This document shows, one piece after another, positions 7,540-14,614 of a stretch of 64,000 nucleotides of DNA. Made by a program: the position numbers and the translations under genes. Location: NCBI GenBank assembly GCA_020639135.1, contig JACKHE010000002.1, positions 186,001 to 250,000 on the forward strand, in the 5' to 3' direction. The notes under the pieces are model-generated. The model had not been told where the DNA came from and did no database searches. It saw only the letters and a list, made by a program, of their open reading frames with translations. The stretch's first letter is position 1. Each line of letters starts with the position of its first letter. The DNA comes from Phycisphaeraceae bacterium (GTDB lineage Bacteria; Planctomycetota; Phycisphaerae; Phycisphaerales; UBA1924).

Positions 7540-8961
7540 CTATCCCAGCTTCCGCTTCACGAACCTCCCGAATCCCTTCTTCCCGACCACCTTGTGGTTC
7601 TTCACGACCACCTGACCCCGGCACAGGGTCGTGTGCGCGAAGCCGCCCAGCTTCATCCCCTGGAACGGGCTCCAGTCGCAGTTCGACTGCAGCTTCTTCC
7701 AATCGACGCTGATTGTCCGCTTCGGGTCGATGATCGCTACGTCGGCGTCATAGCCCGGCGCGATGCGGCCCTTGCTCTCGCCCAGGCCCATCACCTGCGC
7801 CGGCGTTGTCGCGCAGCAGTCCACGAGTTTGTTCATCGAGATCCGCCCCGCGCGCACGCCCAGCGTGTACACGATCGGGACCATCGTCTCCAGCCCCGGC
7901 ATCCCCATCGGGATCTTCGTCCAGTCGCCGTAGCCGTCCTTCTTCGTGCCCTGCCACCACAGGTCCTTCTGCGCCTTCGTGAACGAGCAGGTGTCGGTGG
8001 AGACGACGCACACCTCGCCGTCGGTCCCGGAGCCGCCGGTCTCGAGCGCCTTCCACAGGCGTTCGATGTCCGCCTTCTTCTTGATCTGGGGGCAGCAGGC
8101 GTAGAGGTGGCCGTTCTTCTCGGCGAACCGGGAGTCGTCCAGCACCAGGTACTGCGCGCACGTCTCGGCGTGCACCGGGATCCCCCTCGCCTTGGCCGCC
8201 TTGATCAGGTCCGCGCCCTCGCCGGTGGACATGTGGACGACGTACCCCTGCCCCCCGGTGACCTCGCACCACTTGATGAACCGCTCGATCGCCTCGGCCT
8301 CGACGAAGTTCGGGCGCGTCACGGCGTGGAGTTTCGCGCCGTGCTTGCGCATTTTGGCCGGTGAGTGCTGGCGTTCGATCAGCAGGTCGAGGACGCGGGG
8401 CGACTCCGCATGGACGAGCAGCATCCCGCCCATCTTCCTGCAGTTCTGCAGCGCCGCGTACAGCAACGCATCATCGCTGTTCCACCCCTCGCTCTCGTAG
8501 ATCATGAAGCTCTTGAACGTCGGGAGGCCCCGGTCGATCATGCCCTGCATCTGCCCGACATGCGCCTTGTCCGTGAGCGCGACGTGCCAGGTGTAATCGA
8601 CGTACGCCTCGCCCTTGGATTTCTTGTGCCAGACCTTGTCCGCCTCGTCGAGCGTCATCGTCTTGCTGGGGATGGCGAAGTCGATAACCGTGGTGATCCC
8701 GCCGCAGGCGGCGCCCCGCGTGCCAGAGTCGAAGTCATCGCAGGACACCGAGCCCCCGAAGGGCAGCGCCAGGTGGACATGCACGTCGAGGCAGCCCGGG
8801 ATGACGTCCATCCCCCTGGCGTTGATGGCGGTCGCCGACGCCGGCGCGCCCAGGCCCGCGCCGACCGCCTTGATGCGCTCGCCCTCGATGAGGATGTCCG
8901 CGACGAAAGACTCGCTGGCGGTGTGGATCGTGCCGCCCCGGATGATGGTGTGCTTGGCCAT
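7540..8961 (-). CDS. hydA: dihydropyrimidinase / hydantoinase-family amidohydrolase
   Basis: A 473-residue cytoplasmic cyclic amidohydrolase that should open six-membered dihydropyrimidine or five-membered hydantoin rings in reductive pyrimidine catabolism. Residue landmarks are the metal ligands HVHLALPFGG, the carboxylated lysine in PTFKSFMIYE, the histidines in VVHMSTGEGA and PVHAET, and the aspartate in VVSTDTCSF. In most relatives the last motif reads SDHxPF, so TDTCSF is a small deviation. The C-terminal beta-sandwich is complete. The ATG at 8961 fits the family N-terminus (HTIIRGGTIHT) and lies 6 nt after a TATCCT box with no Shine-Dalgarno. Substrate choice between hydantoin and dihydropyrimidine is not decidable here. 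Confidence 0.92.
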   Translation of the reverse strand: MAKHTIIRGGTIHTASESFVADILIEGERIKAVGAGLGAPASATAINARGMDVIPGCLDVHVHLALPFGGSVSCDDFDSGTRGAACGGITTVIDFAIPSKTMTLDEADKVWHKKSKGEAYVDYTWHVALTDKAHVGQMQGMIDRGLPTFKSFMIYESEGWNSDDALLYAALQNCRKMGGMLLVHAESPRVLDLLIERQHSPAKMRKHGAKLHAVTRPNFVEAEAIERFIKWCEVTGGQGYVVHMSTGEGADLIKAAKARGIPVHAETCAQYLVLDDSRFAEKNGHLYACCPQIKKKADIERLWKALETGGSGTDGEVCVVSTDTCSFTKAQKDLWWQGTKKDGYGDWTKIPMGMPGLETMVPIVYTLGVRAGRISMNKLVDCCATTPAQVMGLGESKGRIAPGYDADVAIIDPKRTISVDWKKLQSNCDWSPFQGMKLGGFAHTTLCRGQVVVKNHKVVGKKGFGRFVKRKLG

Positions 8962-8967
8962 GCGACA

Positions 8968-8973
8968 AGGATA
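8968..8973 (-). promoter_or_regulatory. candidate -10 box of hydA (leaderless arrangement)
   Basis: TATCCT on the minus strand, separated from the hydA ATG by 6 nt. Transcription starting 5-7 nt downstream would begin at or next to the start codon. No -35 match is visible. Confidence 0.5.
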
Positions 8974-8999
8974 TCGCGCCGGCGCGAATCCCGATGGGC

Positions 9000-9818
9000 T
9001 CAGCCCCGCGCGCTGTTGGCCGCCTCGACGATCGCCGCCGCCCTCGCCGGGTCGATCTCGTTCGCCCAGTGCCCGTCGAACTTCATCGAGGAGCCGACGA
9101 TCACCCCGTCGGCGTGCCGGTACATCGCCCCGATGTTCTCGGGAGTCGCGCCGGACCCGACGAGCACGGGCAGCTCGGGGCAAGCCTGTTTCGCCTCGAT
9201 CAGGTCGGCCGCGTCGGTCGCCGCCCCGGTCGCCGAGCCGGTCACGATCAGCCCATCTGCCGCGAAGAACTCCGCCCCGTGCGCCGTCTGCGCCAGGCTC
9301 ACGTCCGACGTGATCGCGTGCGCCGAGTGCTTCTTCTTGACGTCGGCGAAGATCGCCACGTGCTCGGCGCCGAGCCTGCGGCGCTCCCGGAGCAGCGCCC
9401 CGGCGCTCGCCGTGGGCATGAGGCCCTCGTCCGCGACGTGCGCAAAGACGAAGTTCTCGGCGCGGATGAACTGCGCATCGACCGCCAGAGCCACGGCCAG
9501 CGCCGCGATGTTCGCCCCCGCGAGCACCTGCACCCCCAGCGGGGCGCTGGGCGCCGCCGAGCGCACGGCGACCCCGACCGCCGTCATCGCCGCGACGATC
9601 TCGGGCCCGACCTCGCCCGGCAGGTACGGCCGGTCGTGCATGTTCTCGATGCACAGCGCGTCGAAGCCGAGGTCGAAGAGCGTCTCCGCCTCCTCCGCGG
9701 CCTTGTCGATGACTTCCTCGAGGGGGGCGCCGGCGAAGGGCGTCCCGGGCAGCGCGCGGACGTGGATCATCCCGATCAGGGGTCGATCGACGCCGAGGTG
9801 GTGGGCGATGTCGGGCAT
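9000..9818 (-). CDS. btpA: BtpA/SgcQ-family protein
   Basis: A 272-residue TIM-barrel protein of the BtpA family. The name comes from cyanobacterial BtpA, needed for stable photosystem I, but the family is widespread in non-phototrophs (SgcQ) with unknown chemistry. Landmarks are LIGMIHVRALPGTP at the N-terminus, DALCIENMHDRPY, the ENFVFAHVADEGL segment, ADGLIVTGSATG and VGSGATPENI, the last two resembling phosphate-binding loops. The ATG at 9818 gives the usual family N-terminus; a TTG at 9866 is less likely. The start is 7 nt from a TAGACT box and lacks a Shine-Dalgarno. It lies 38 bp upstream of hydA on the same strand. Confidence 0.88.
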   Translation of the reverse strand: MPDIAHHLGVDRPLIGMIHVRALPGTPFAGAPLEEVIDKAAEEAETLFDLGFDALCIENMHDRPYLPGEVGPEIVAAMTAVGVAVRSAAPSAPLGVQVLAGANIAALAVALAVDAQFIRAENFVFAHVADEGLMPTASAGALLRERRRLGAEHVAIFADVKKKHSAHAITSDVSLAQTAHGAEFFAADGLIVTGSATGAATDAADLIEAKQACPELPVLVGSGATPENIGAMYRHADGVIVGSSMKFDGHWANEIDPARAAAIVEAANSARG

Positions 9819-9825
9819 CGGCGAG

Positions 9826-9831
9826 AGTCTA
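9826..9831 (-). promoter_or_regulatory. candidate -10 box of btpA (leaderless arrangement)
   Basis: TAGACT on the minus strand with 7 nt between it and the btpA ATG. It lies just downstream of a strong terminator for the upstream minus-strand transcript, as expected for an independent promoter. Confidence 0.5.
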
Positions 9832-9860
9832 TCCGTCGCGGCGACACCGCACGAAGCCGT

Positions 9861-9952
9861 GAACAATCAAAAAAGAAAGCGGACCGGCCCTCCGGGTTCC
9901 GCCGGCGTCTCCTCCAGTCGCCGGCGTCTCGACCATCGGGTCGGTCCGCTTT
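9861..9952 (-). terminator. long intrinsic terminator on the minus strand
   Basis: AAAGCGGACCG (9876-9886) pairs perfectly with CGGTCCGCTTT (9942-9952); the stem continues through a G-U pair and CCC/GGG to about 15 bp. Inside it, two CGCCGGCG copies (9900-9907, 9919-9926) can pair again. Read on the minus strand the hairpin is followed by CTTTTTTGATTG. It should stop transcripts arriving from the ANTAR gene side before btpA. Confidence 0.75.
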
Positions 9953-10317
9953 GCTTGTCACGAGCGCCGGAGCTTGCCCGCTCCGTGGCAGATCTCCGGG
10001 CCGTGGGTGATCCTGACTCGGACTCCGTCCTTCATGTCCGATCCGGACACATGGCGGGGAAAGGCCGAAACTTCACCAGGATCGGTGTGTGGAGCGTGGC
10101 CCCGTCGCCGGGGCTGGCACGAGAATACCGGCGCCGGCGTTGTCAGTCACGCGGATTTCCGCATGGAATCTGGAAAAACGGGGACATGTCAGATTCCCGG
10201 ATCCGCCGGGAATCCGCGGATCAGCGGCGCAGGATCACCCTGGTGCGCACCAAGGGTCGCTCCGGTCATGGATGGACAAAGATCAGCACGGCGCACCATC
10301 GAACGGCGATCGCCGTC
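9953..10317. other. 365 bp gap without a recognisable gene
   Basis: No convincing coding frame, tRNA or known RNA was recognised. The stretch lies between the ANTAR gene stop and the minus-strand terminator, so it would be transcribed as a long 3' end or as a separate RNA. A perfect 9 bp hairpin, GATTCCCGG/CCGGGAATC with a 5 nt loop, sits at 10192-10214, and GCGGATTTCCGC at 10151-10162 is a smaller one. Confidence 0.6.
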
Positions 10318-10965
10318 TCAGTCCAGCTTCAACTCGCCCTTGATCACCATCTCGGCGACGGTCGCGAGCTGGATACGCTCGCTCCTGGCGTGGTGCTGAA
10401 GCTTGGTGTGCGCCTCGGGCTCGGTCATGCCGGACTCGGAGACCATCTTCCACTTCGCCTCCTCGACGAGGCGCCGGTGGACGAGGTTCCGCTCGAGCTG
10501 CTCGATCCGGGTCTGCATGGATCTGATCGCGAACGCGCAGGAGTACGCCGACTCGATCGTGGCGCGCAGGCAGGTGTCCGGCGCCTCCTTGCCCAGGACC
10601 GCGACGGCGCCGGCCGAGTTGAACGCCAGGACGTGCGCCGGTTCGAGAGAATCCGCGATCACGAAGACCGCGCAGTGGGTCTGGCTCCAGATCTTCGAGA
10701 CGGCGTCCAGGGTCTCGCCGTCGCCGTCGGGCGTCACGAGCATGACCAGGTCAGGGTGATGCTCGCTGCTGAAGGCGACCGCCTCATCGCCGCTGCTCAC
10801 CTGCCCCGTGACCTTGTACCCGAACCCCTTCAGCGCCGAAGCGAGAGATTCCCGCGACTGCGCGTTGGCGTCGGCGACAAGGATGGAGCGGGGGCTCTTG
10901 TTCGCGCTCTCGTCCGGGAAGATCGGGACGGTTTTCCGTGTTTCAACTGGTGAAGTCGTGTTCAT
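10318..10965 (-). CDS. response-regulator-like protein with degenerate receiver and ANTAR RNA-binding domain
   Basis: A 215-residue protein. Residues 27-140 have a CheY-like receiver fold and residues 150-208 an ANTAR domain (AKWKMVSESGMTEPEAH, ARSERIQLATVAEMV). ANTAR domains bind paired hairpins in mRNA leaders to prevent termination. The receiver lacks key residues: the phosphoacceptor position is Val77 (HPDLVMLV instead of HPDLVLLD) and the acidic pair is reduced to ADAN; Lys126 is kept. Phosphorylation control therefore seems lost or replaced. The ATG at 10965 is preferred over a TTG at 10983. It lies downstream of top6B-top6A on the same strand, 235 bp away, and is followed by an RNA-structured gap. 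Confidence 0.88.
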   Translation of the reverse strand: MNTTSPVETRKTVPIFPDESANKSPRSILVADANAQSRESLASALKGFGYKVTGQVSSGDEAVAFSSEHHPDLVMLVTPDGDGETLDAVSKIWSQTHCAVFVIADSLEPAHVLAFNSAGAVAVLGKEAPDTCLRATIESAYSCAFAIRSMQTRIEQLERNLVHRRLVEEAKWKMVSESGMTEPEAHTKLQHHARSERIQLATVAEMVIKGELKLD

Positions 10966-11200
10966 AGGGATCTCGTAGAACAAATAACGTCGTGCGCCGC
11001 GGGAGATCGGGTGCGCCGTCCCCCCGCGCCGACAATGGTCCGTTCGTGATGTGCGTGTGCCTCAAATCTTGGCGGCGTCAATATGCTGCGCCGGCGTCCG
11101 GGAAAGCACCTGAGTGTACCGTGCCCCCCCGAGCGTCGATGCGGACCAGCATGACCGGGTTTCGGTTTTCAGTCAAGTGATTGAACATCCCCCGCCCACG

Positions 11201-12424
11201 CTAGTCAAGGTAGTCCTCATCCCGCATCTTTTTCGGGAGGTACGTCTCCGTGATGAAACTGAAGTCCTTGCTCGACAGGGCTTCCAACTCCAGCTTCACC
11301 CCCTTGCGGAGCATGTGGTTGATCTCCCGCTGCCAGTCTTTTTTGGCGAACCACGGGTACTCCTTGATCTCCTTCGCCCTCCGGATGTCCTGATCCGTGA
11401 CCTTGATGGTGACTTCCGGCGGCAGACCGAAGTTTTCAGCATCGAAACTCGACATCCCGATGAACTTCGCCTCCGGGATCGCCATCCGGGCGCTCTCGAA
11501 CGCCAGGTTGATCGAACCCTGCTTGACCACCGAGTAGATGTAGTAACCCCACGGGTCGTTATCCACCAGAACGAACACCGGCAGCCCCTGTTCGTGATGC
11601 AGGCGCCAAAGGAGCCGGCGGACTCCCCGCGGGGGCTGACCCCCGCCGTGGATGATCAGGCAGTTGTGCTTCTTCCAGAACCGGTCCTCGTTGAACCGGC
11701 GCCACACGGCGCCCTTCTCGATCAGCAGGACGTACGACGCGGCGCATTTCTTGAACTGGATGACGTGGTCCTCGACGATCGAGGGCACCGCGTAGCCCCC
11801 GGACCCCATCCGCGACAGGTCGATCGTGTCGCCCCGGTCCACGATCGTCATGGGGCCCACCATCGCCCCCTTGGGCTCGGCGTACAGCCCCAGCTCCTCC
11901 CGGAGCGAGGCCAGCCCCACCTCCAGGTCCTCGATGATCGGGTCCGATTCCGCCTGCTCGTCGAAGGTGTTCTCCTTCGTGCCCTCGATGGTGTGCTTGC
12001 AGTGGTAGAACAGGTCGCGGATGGAGGTCGTCTTCTCCTGCCGAAGCAGCTCCGAGCACCCCGACGCCACCAGCGTCGTCTGCATGAACTTCTTCGCCTG
12101 CCCCAGGTTGAAGAAGCTCCGGCGCTGCGTCGCGTCGCCCATCTCGATCAACCCCGTCTTCTCCGAGAAGCTCACATTCGACAGCGTGCGCGACGGGATG
12201 TCCAGGAACGGGTCCTCGCCGCCGGCCGCCTGCCCCGCGACGTCATGCGCGAACGACCGGATCCGCGTGGCCGTATCGGCGCCGGCAACCCGGCCGCGTC
12301 CTGCACGCGCCTTCTTCGTCGCCCCCGGCTTCGAGGCGGCCTTCTTCGGCGCAGCCTTCTTGCGGACGACTTTCTTGACGACTTTCTTCCGCGTCGCTGA
12401 TTGGGTGGTTTTCTTCTTCGCCAT
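11201..12424 (-). CDS. top6A: DNA topoisomerase VI subunit A
   Basis: A 407-residue homologue of the Spo11/Top6A cleavage subunit of type IIB topoisomerase, which forms the transient 5'-phosphotyrosyl link and moves one duplex through another together with subunit B. The catalytic tyrosine is Y140 in SIRDLFYHCKH within the winged-helix domain. The Toprim domain has VLLIEKGAVW and the magnesium-binding D288-N289-D290-P (VDNDPWGYYIY). The first 45 residues are a Lys/Ala-rich basic tail (KKVVKKVVRKKAAPKKAA) resembling histone H1-like tails, not part of the archaeal core. The gene follows top6B by 27 bp. Topo VI is mostly archaeal and plant, and uncommon in bacteria. Confidence 0.93.
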   Translation of the reverse strand: MAKKKTTQSATRKKVVKKVVRKKAAPKKAASKPGATKKARAGRGRVAGADTATRIRSFAHDVAGQAAGGEDPFLDIPSRTLSNVSFSEKTGLIEMGDATQRRSFFNLGQAKKFMQTTLVASGCSELLRQEKTTSIRDLFYHCKHTIEGTKENTFDEQAESDPIIEDLEVGLASLREELGLYAEPKGAMVGPMTIVDRGDTIDLSRMGSGGYAVPSIVEDHVIQFKKCAASYVLLIEKGAVWRRFNEDRFWKKHNCLIIHGGGQPPRGVRRLLWRLHHEQGLPVFVLVDNDPWGYYIYSVVKQGSINLAFESARMAIPEAKFIGMSSFDAENFGLPPEVTIKVTDQDIRRAKEIKEYPWFAKKDWQREINHMLRKGVKLELEALSSKDFSFITETYLPKKMRDEDYLD

Positions 12425-12451
12425 GGGTTGCGTCCGCTCGCAGCGGTAGGG

Positions 12452-14482
12452 TCACTCGCCGAACAGGCCGGCCTGGGCGCCGCTGGACGGGCGCCGCGAG
12501 GCTTTCTTCTTTGTGGGTTGCCGCTTCTTCGTCGCCGACCCGCCGGCGGCGGGTTTGCCGGCGTTCGACCGGGCTTTCTTCTTGTTCGAGGGGCGCTGCG
12601 CTGCCTCAGGCTTCATCGCGGTGGGCGCGGACGCCGGCGGGTTCCCAACGGACGAGTCCAGGATGATCGTGTCGTCGTCGGCGCGGCCTGTGATGACCGG
12701 CTCGATCGGCATCCCGTCCTCGTCGAGCGTGACGTCGGCGTATTCCGTGCGCGACGCCGCGACCGCCTCGAGATCGTCGCGCACTTTCGCCGGGTCGAGC
12801 CCGGGATCGATCGTGTGCAGCGCCCGCGCGACCTCGCCGATGTAGCGCGCAAACGCGTCCCGCCGCTGGCCCTCGCGGCGGATCCGCTCCCGCTTGCGCA
12901 CGTAGGAGCCCAGCTTGCGCCCGCACTCCTGCAGCGCCAGCTTCATCTCCTTGCGGATCTCGTCGTAGTCCGCGATCGCCTCCTTCGACTCGCTCGTGAA
13001 CGGCACCCACACGCTCGCCATGTGGATCATCACCACCAGTGGCCCCTGCGGCGCCGAGCTCCGGGGCTGGGTGAGCCCGTAGTTCTTCCAGCTCGTCTCC
13101 ACGAACGCCTTGAACGCCGAGCACGCCGACTGCTGGTACAGCAGCGGCACCCGGTTGGCGAACCGGATCACCCGCGCCGTCTCCTCCGCCTTGAGGTCGC
13201 CCCCGAAGGCGATGCCGGCCTCGATCTGGAACGGGTTGCCCCGGTACACCGATGGGGGCCTCGTCGCCGCGGTGTAGAACTCGGCGCGGACACCCTTGAG
13301 CAGCCCGGCCAGGATCTGCCGCGTCCCGATGGGCGCCAGGCAGTTCAGCGGCGGCCCCATCAGTTTCACGTTCTGGATCGCTTTGTGCAGCGCCTCCGCC
13401 TCGGCGTGTCCGACCGTGCTCACCCACGTCCGCGTCGTCAGGCCCGCAAGCTCGCAGATCTCCTGCGACGCCTTGGGGCTCACGCGGCAGAACTCCTTGG
13501 TCAGGAACCCGCCGAGCTGCTTCTGCGAGGTCTGCTTGCACATGCGCATCAGCGTGCCCAGCTCGACGCCCTTGGGATGCGGCTTGATCTCCTCCGGCTC
13601 GGGGGGCAGCTCGCCGATCGTCCGCGGATAGATGATCGTGTCGCCGATTGTCGTCGTGTGTTCGAGCGCCTCGGGGATCTCCACCTCGGGGCCGCTCTCG
13701 CTCTCGCTCTCGAGCAGCGGCTCGACCGCGGCTTCGTCGGCGGCGGACCTGGTGGGGGGGATGTACATCAGCAGCGCGTGCGGGTTGGCGATCGCCGTCT
13801 GCTCGATGTACGCGTCCACGCTCCCACGCCCGCGCTGGTGCTTGCCCTCGAGCTCGATCACCACGCGCGTGCCGGTGTGCTGCGGGAAGTCATCCGTCTC
13901 CTCATCGACGGAGACCTCCGGCTTGTTCTTGGTCGTGTCCATCGCCAGCTCGACGTGGTGGGCCTTCTGCCCCTTCTTCGAGCGCGTCGTGATGATCATG
14001 GGCCGGCCGGTGGTCATCAGCCCGTACATCCCCGCCGCCGAGATCCCGATGCCCTGCTGGCCTCGGGACATCTTCAGCCGGTGGAACTTCGAGCCGTAGA
14101 GCAGCTTCCCGAAGATGTTGTCGATCTGGCGCCGCACGACGCCCGGCCCGTTGTCCTGCACCGTCACGAGGTAGCGCGACTCGTCGATCTGCGGCAGGTG
14201 CTCGATCCGGACCGTGAGCTCGGGCAGGATCCCCGCTTCCTCGCAGGCGTCGAGCGCGTTGTCCACAGCCTCCTTGACCGTCGTCAGCAGCGCCCGACGG
14301 GGGTTGTCGAAGCCCAGCAGGTGCCGGTTCTTGGCGAAGAACTCCGAGACGGAGATCTCGCGCTGCATCCCGGCCATCGTCTCGGCCGTGGCGTTGGCGC
14401 GTTTCGTCCCGGCTTTCCGCCGTGGTTTGGCGTCCCCGGGGGCTTGACCCGGCCGGGTCTTCGGTTTCGATTTCGGCGGCAT
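12452..14482 (-). CDS. top6B: DNA topoisomerase VI subunit B
   Basis: A 676-residue GHKL ATPase subunit of topoisomerase VI. The Bergerat ATP site is complete: EAVDNALDA at 71-79, DNGPGV at 110-115, and SRGQQGIGISAAG at 139-151. The H2TH and transducer domains follow (SWKNYGLTQP near residue 490). The C-terminus from about residue 620 is an extra Lys/Ala/Ser-rich tail (SNKKKARSN, KKRQPTKKKASRR), and the first 30 residues are basic as well, so both subunits carry basic extensions. The ATG at 14482 has AGGAAAG 7 nt upstream and a TATCCT box at 14511-14516. It forms a two-gene operon with top6A. Confidence 0.94.
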   Translation of the reverse strand: MPPKSKPKTRPGQAPGDAKPRRKAGTKRANATAETMAGMQREISVSEFFAKNRHLLGFDNPRRALLTTVKEAVDNALDACEEAGILPELTVRIEHLPQIDESRYLVTVQDNGPGVVRRQIDNIFGKLLYGSKFHRLKMSRGQQGIGISAAGMYGLMTTGRPMIITTRSKKGQKAHHVELAMDTTKNKPEVSVDEETDDFPQHTGTRVVIELEGKHQRGRGSVDAYIEQTAIANPHALLMYIPPTRSAADEAAVEPLLESESESGPEVEIPEALEHTTTIGDTIIYPRTIGELPPEPEEIKPHPKGVELGTLMRMCKQTSQKQLGGFLTKEFCRVSPKASQEICELAGLTTRTWVSTVGHAEAEALHKAIQNVKLMGPPLNCLAPIGTRQILAGLLKGVRAEFYTAATRPPSVYRGNPFQIEAGIAFGGDLKAEETARVIRFANRVPLLYQQSACSAFKAFVETSWKNYGLTQPRSSAPQGPLVVMIHMASVWVPFTSESKEAIADYDEIRKEMKLALQECGRKLGSYVRKRERIRREGQRRDAFARYIGEVARALHTIDPGLDPAKVRDDLEAVAASRTEYADVTLDEDGMPIEPVITGRADDDTIILDSSVGNPPASAPTAMKPEAAQRPSNKKKARSNAGKPAAGGSATKKRQPTKKKASRRPSSGAQAGLFGE

Positions 14483-14510
14483 CCGTGCTCTTTCCTGAGG
14501 GTTCCCGCTC

Positions 14511-14516
14511 AGGATA
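14511..14516 (-). promoter_or_regulatory. candidate -10 box of the top6BA operon
   Basis: TATCCT on the minus strand, 28 nt before the top6B ATG. Unlike the leaderless cases it leaves room for a short leader carrying the Shine-Dalgarno AGGAAAG. Confidence 0.45.
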
Positions 14517-14558
14517 GCAAGCCGCGCGCGCCGGCGAACCCTCCGCCGGAAATGAACA

Positions 14559-14583
14559 GGGGCGGGCCGTCATGGCCCGCCCC
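14559..14583 (-). terminator. hairpin terminator after the dockerin gene at 14615
   Basis: GGGGCGGGCC and GGCCCGCCCC form a perfect 10 bp stem with a 5 nt loop (14559-14583). On the minus strand it is followed by TGTTCATTT, a weak U-rich tail. It lies 31 bp past the stop at 14615 and before the top6B promoter. Confidence 0.6.
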
Positions 14584-14614
14584 CGGAGTGTTGGCACGGA
14601 GCGTCAGAAGATCG

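Noticed and set aside
9974..10399. Small plus-strand frames in the gap before the ANTAR gene
   Set aside because: No ribosome-binding site, no family, and overlap with the end of the ANTAR gene.
8365..10953. Very long plus-strand open frame (862 codons) opposite hydA, btpA and the ANTAR gene
   Set aside because: It mirrors three well-recognised minus-strand genes; in high-GC DNA the opposite strand often lacks stops. Its translation is Arg/Ala-rich without any motif.
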